Shown here piece by piece: positions 62,571 to 64,000 of a DNA stretch of 64,000 nucleotides. The DNA comes from Paenibacillus aceris (lineage in GTDB: Bacteria > Bacillota > Bacilli > Paenibacillales > NBRC-103111). The stretch covers positions 792,443 to 856,442 of the forward strand of contig NZ_JAGGKV010000001.1 in the NCBI RefSeq assembly GCF_017874035.1, in the 5' to 3' direction. The translations under genes and the position numbers were made by a program. The notes under the pieces are model-generated. The model saw only the letters and a list, made by a program, of their open reading frames with translations. It did no database searches and was not told where the DNA came from. Within the stretch, counting starts at the first letter, position 1, and each line of letters opens with the position of its first letter.

Positions 62571-62752
62571 GGGAAACAACAGTCCCCTATTTTGGAGTTC
62601 AGCGGGGAATTGGCTTGAAAAGGGGAACTGCAGGGTCTTAATTCACCGGATTGGGGGAAATTTATGCTCCAATCCGTGAAATAGCGAACCCTAGTTCCCA
62701 CTTTATGGCCAAATGTTTGATTTACAGTGGAATAGCGCCCTGTAGTTCCCAT
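62571..62752. repeat. Dispersed four-module intergenic repeat, copy C
   Basis: Forward modules at 62571 (GGAAACAACAGTCCCCTATT) and 62622 (GGGGAACTGCAGGGTCTTAA), reverse modules at 62678 (GAAATAGCGAACCCTAGTTC) and 62730 (GAATAGCGCCCTGTAGTTCC), again about 50 bp apart. No gene is seen between 62493 and 62942; the rest is this element, a promoter and a hairpin. Confidence 0.85.
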
Positions 62753-62796
62753 TTCGGCGAGGCGTGGAAGAAAAAGCTGGAAAAATATGCTCATTT

Positions 62797-62808
62797 TCTG
62801 TTATAATC
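62797..62808 (+). promoter_or_regulatory. Extended -10 promoter of the 62943 gene
   Basis: TGTTATAAT (62800-62808) is an extended -10 element (TGnTATAAT). The -35 region is poor (TGGAAA). Transcription would start near 62815, placing the long hairpin in the 5' leader. Confidence 0.55.
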
Positions 62809-62838
62809 GAAAAAATAAACAAGCTGGTCGTGAAGCAC

Positions 62839-62909
62839 ACGCCGCTTTCAACTAGGTTCGTAAGGAGTCCGCTCCTTTGCGAACCTAGATGAAGCGGCGT
62901 TTTGTTTTT
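62839..62909 (+). terminator. Long terminator-like hairpin in the leader of the 62943 gene
   Basis: ACGCCGCTT...AAGCGGCGT at the base, then CTAGGTTCG...CGAACCTAG and AAGGAG...CTCCTT, form a nested stem of more than 20 pairs with loop TCCG, followed by TTTGTTTTT. It lies between an extended -10 promoter and the start codon, so it could be an attenuator; alternatively it ends transcription from the ABC operon. Confidence 0.75.
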
Positions 62910-62942
62910 GCCGGTAATTTGCTAAAGAAAGCAGGATCTTGG

Positions 62943-63587
62943 ATGAAATTTGAGCAAGCCTTCGAAGCCTTCATGGCTTTACAGATTGCAGCGGAAACGA
63001 ATGCCCGCAGAAGAGAACGGCTGGAGCGGGGTTTGGGGCATGCAGAAATGGAATTTCTGCGTGTAGTGTGGTTTCCGGCGGTTGGACATTTTGAGCACTT
63101 GTATCCCGAGTGGGAAGTGCGTGATTTCGCAAATGGCTACCGCTACTTGGATTTTGCCTATATGCCCGGGGATGCCAAAGGTGCAATTGAAATCCAAGGT
63201 TATAGTTCCCATGCGCGGGATCTTGAGCTTTGGCGATTCAAGGACCTCTGCCTAAGGCATTGTCATCTTGCTTTGGATGGCTGGATGGTAATGCCGATCC
63301 CCCACCCTTCCATCATTGAGTCGCCTAAGCAGTGCCAACAGCTTATGCTGTCCTTTGTCGGTAAATTTATCTCCTCTCACGTTTCCGAGCGCCTCTCTTG
63401 GCTGGAATCCGAAGCGCTCCGTTTGGCAAGGAGGCTGCTGCGCCCTCTCACTCCTTCTGATCTCGCTTCACATCTTCAAGTGAGTACCAAATACGCCCGA
63501 AAGATTTTGCGCAGCTTGTGCGAAAAGCAGCTCCTTACCGTAGCGAGCGGGCATGCACGTGCGCGAATGTATAAGTTAAATGTGTAG
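62943..63587 (+). CDS. Unknown protein: PD-(D/E)XK-like domain plus winged helix
   Basis: 214 residues; no named family recognised. The middle part YRYLDFAYM...AKGAIEIQGYSSHARD...LWRFKDLCLRHCHLALDGWMVM follows the layout of DUF559/Vsr-like nuclease folds (Asp, then E-x-Q in place of E-x-K, a D..R helix, and a strand). The last 60 residues look like a winged helix (LTPSDLASHLQVSTKYARKI, LRSLCEKQLLTVASGHARAR). So it may bind DNA and either cut it or use a dead nuclease fold. I chose the ATG at 62943 (AGGA at 6 bp); the upstream ATG at 62889 lies inside the leader hairpin. Flanked on both sides by dispersed repeats. Confidence 0.7.
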   Translation: MKFEQAFEAFMALQIAAETNARRRERLERGLGHAEMEFLRVVWFPAVGHFEHLYPEWEVRDFANGYRYLDFAYMPGDAKGAIEIQGYSSHARDLELWRFKDLCLRHCHLALDGWMVMPIPHPSIIESPKQCQQLMLSFVGKFISSHVSERLSWLESEALRLARRLLRPLTPSDLASHLQVSTKYARKILRSLCEKQLLTVASGHARARMYKLNV

Positions 63588-63610
63588 AGTAAGGGAGCCC
63601 AGCCGCCTGA

Positions 63611-63740
63611 AAGGAACTACAGTCCACTATTTTGGCGAGTAGCAGTGATTTCGCGGGTGTAGGGGAACTACAGGGCATTATTTCCCCGTTTCGGGCGGAA
63701 ATTCGAGCATTATGAGGAAATAGCGGACCATCGTTCCTCA
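63611..63740. repeat. Dispersed intergenic repeat, copy D (truncated)
   Basis: Forward modules at 63611 (AAGGAACTACAGTCCACTAT) and 63662 (GGGGAACTACAGGGCATTAT), and one reverse module at 63714 (GAGGAAATAGCGGACCATCG). The fourth module expected near 63765 is missing, at the point where the putative insertion sequence begins. Confidence 0.8.
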
Positions 63741-63818
63741 TAACTATTAAGCCCCCTAATTAAATTGGAGAGTACCATGGGAAATAAGGTACTATTCATA
63801 TAAAGGGAGGCGAGCGGA

Positions 63819-64000
63819 ATGAGACAACGTAACAACGCATTCAAAGAAGTTCGTAATAAGGTGGCGCAAGAAGCATTGGCTGGAATTAAAGTCGGGGTGC
63901 TGGCAAGAAAGTATGATGTTTCACCGAAGACTATTCGAAACTGGGTAAAAGAGTTCCAGGATGAATTTGGTGCAGATGCTGTACCTACCATCGATGAACG
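63819..64000 (+). CDS. Transposase N-terminal part (HTH), cut by window edge
   Basis: 60 residues are inside the window. The visible part is a helix-turn-helix domain (EALAGIKVGVLARKYDVSPK, TIRNWVKEFQDEFG) of the kind at the start of IS3-type OrfA and related transposases. ATG at 63819 behind GGGAGG at 8 bp. The IS family and its ends cannot be fixed from this piece; a small inverted repeat AGTACC/GGTACT (63773-63793) lies upstream. Confidence 0.7.
   Translation, partial: MRQRNNAFKEVRNKVAQEALAGIKVGVLARKYDVSPKTIRNWVKEFQDEFGADAVPTIDE

Noticed and set aside
62889..62942. Upstream ATG of the nuclease-like gene
   Set aside because: It lies inside the arm of the leader hairpin and has no ribosome site; the ATG at 62943 has one.

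Overview
The window looks like a chromosomal segment of a spore-forming, aerobic, soil-type Bacillota, most probably Paenibacillus or a close relative. The reasons are strong AGGAGG-type ribosome sites, frequent TTG/GTG starts, YesN/YesM-type sugar regulators, Spo0M, ComFB, a Nup-type nucleoside importer, many sensor kinases, and intergenic GGAACTACAG-type repeats. I see no rRNA, tRNA, CRISPR array or prophage. The only mobile-element gene is a partial transposase at the right edge.

Left part (1-21.7 kb): a fucose locus (fucI cut by the window edge, fucU, divergent lacI regulator, two matching operators), a five-copy 113-bp tandem array, two small unknown genes and an SDR. Then comes a divergent cluster that combines a Tat-exported flavin amine oxidase, an exported RidA, TatA, TatC and a very short MerR-type regulator, with GlnR/TnrA-type boxes in the shared promoter region. 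A LysR gene and an amino-acid permease with a CodY-like box follow. Next is a complete sialic-acid locus: a carbohydrate ABC importer (binding protein and two permeases), NanA, NanE and a ROK kinase (NanK), divergent from its own YesN/YesM two-component system and carrying a cre-like site.

Middle part (21.9-42.1 kb): Spo0M, an AAA ATPase, a pentapeptide-repeat protein, an orphan ricin-type lectin fragment, an Fe-alcohol dehydrogenase with a DMT transporter, and an L,D-transpeptidase. These are followed by a 1731-residue Ser/Thr kinase - AAA - GAF - histidine kinase fusion, an FAD oxidoreductase, a membrane pseudokinase with a PASTA domain and a chemoreceptor. Next are a pair of overlapping small genes and a ComP/ComA-like two-component pair with a small peptide gene divergent to it.

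Right part (42.1-64 kb): a six-gene nucleoside uptake operon (BMP lipoprotein, NupOPQ-like, a molybdopterin oxidoreductase and a nucleoside phosphorylase), ComFB, a membrane hydrolase, a Spo0B-type sensor kinase and a secreted SH3-like protein. Then GreA, glutamate racemase, a Cof phosphatase, a ClpP-like protease, a PAS sensor kinase, a lactonase plus alkyltransferase-like protein, and a TetR-controlled ABC exporter whose ATPase lacks the Walker A lysine. The segment ends with a putative PD-(D/E)XK-like/winged-helix protein behind a long terminator-like hairpin, flanked on both sides by the dispersed repeat, and the transposase start.

Most genes are ordinary metabolism and signalling. The strongest candidates for something new are the nitrogen-box-controlled amine-oxidase/Tat module, the ComP/ComA-like pair with its candidate peptide, the hairpin-led nuclease-fold regulator, and the two repeat families.
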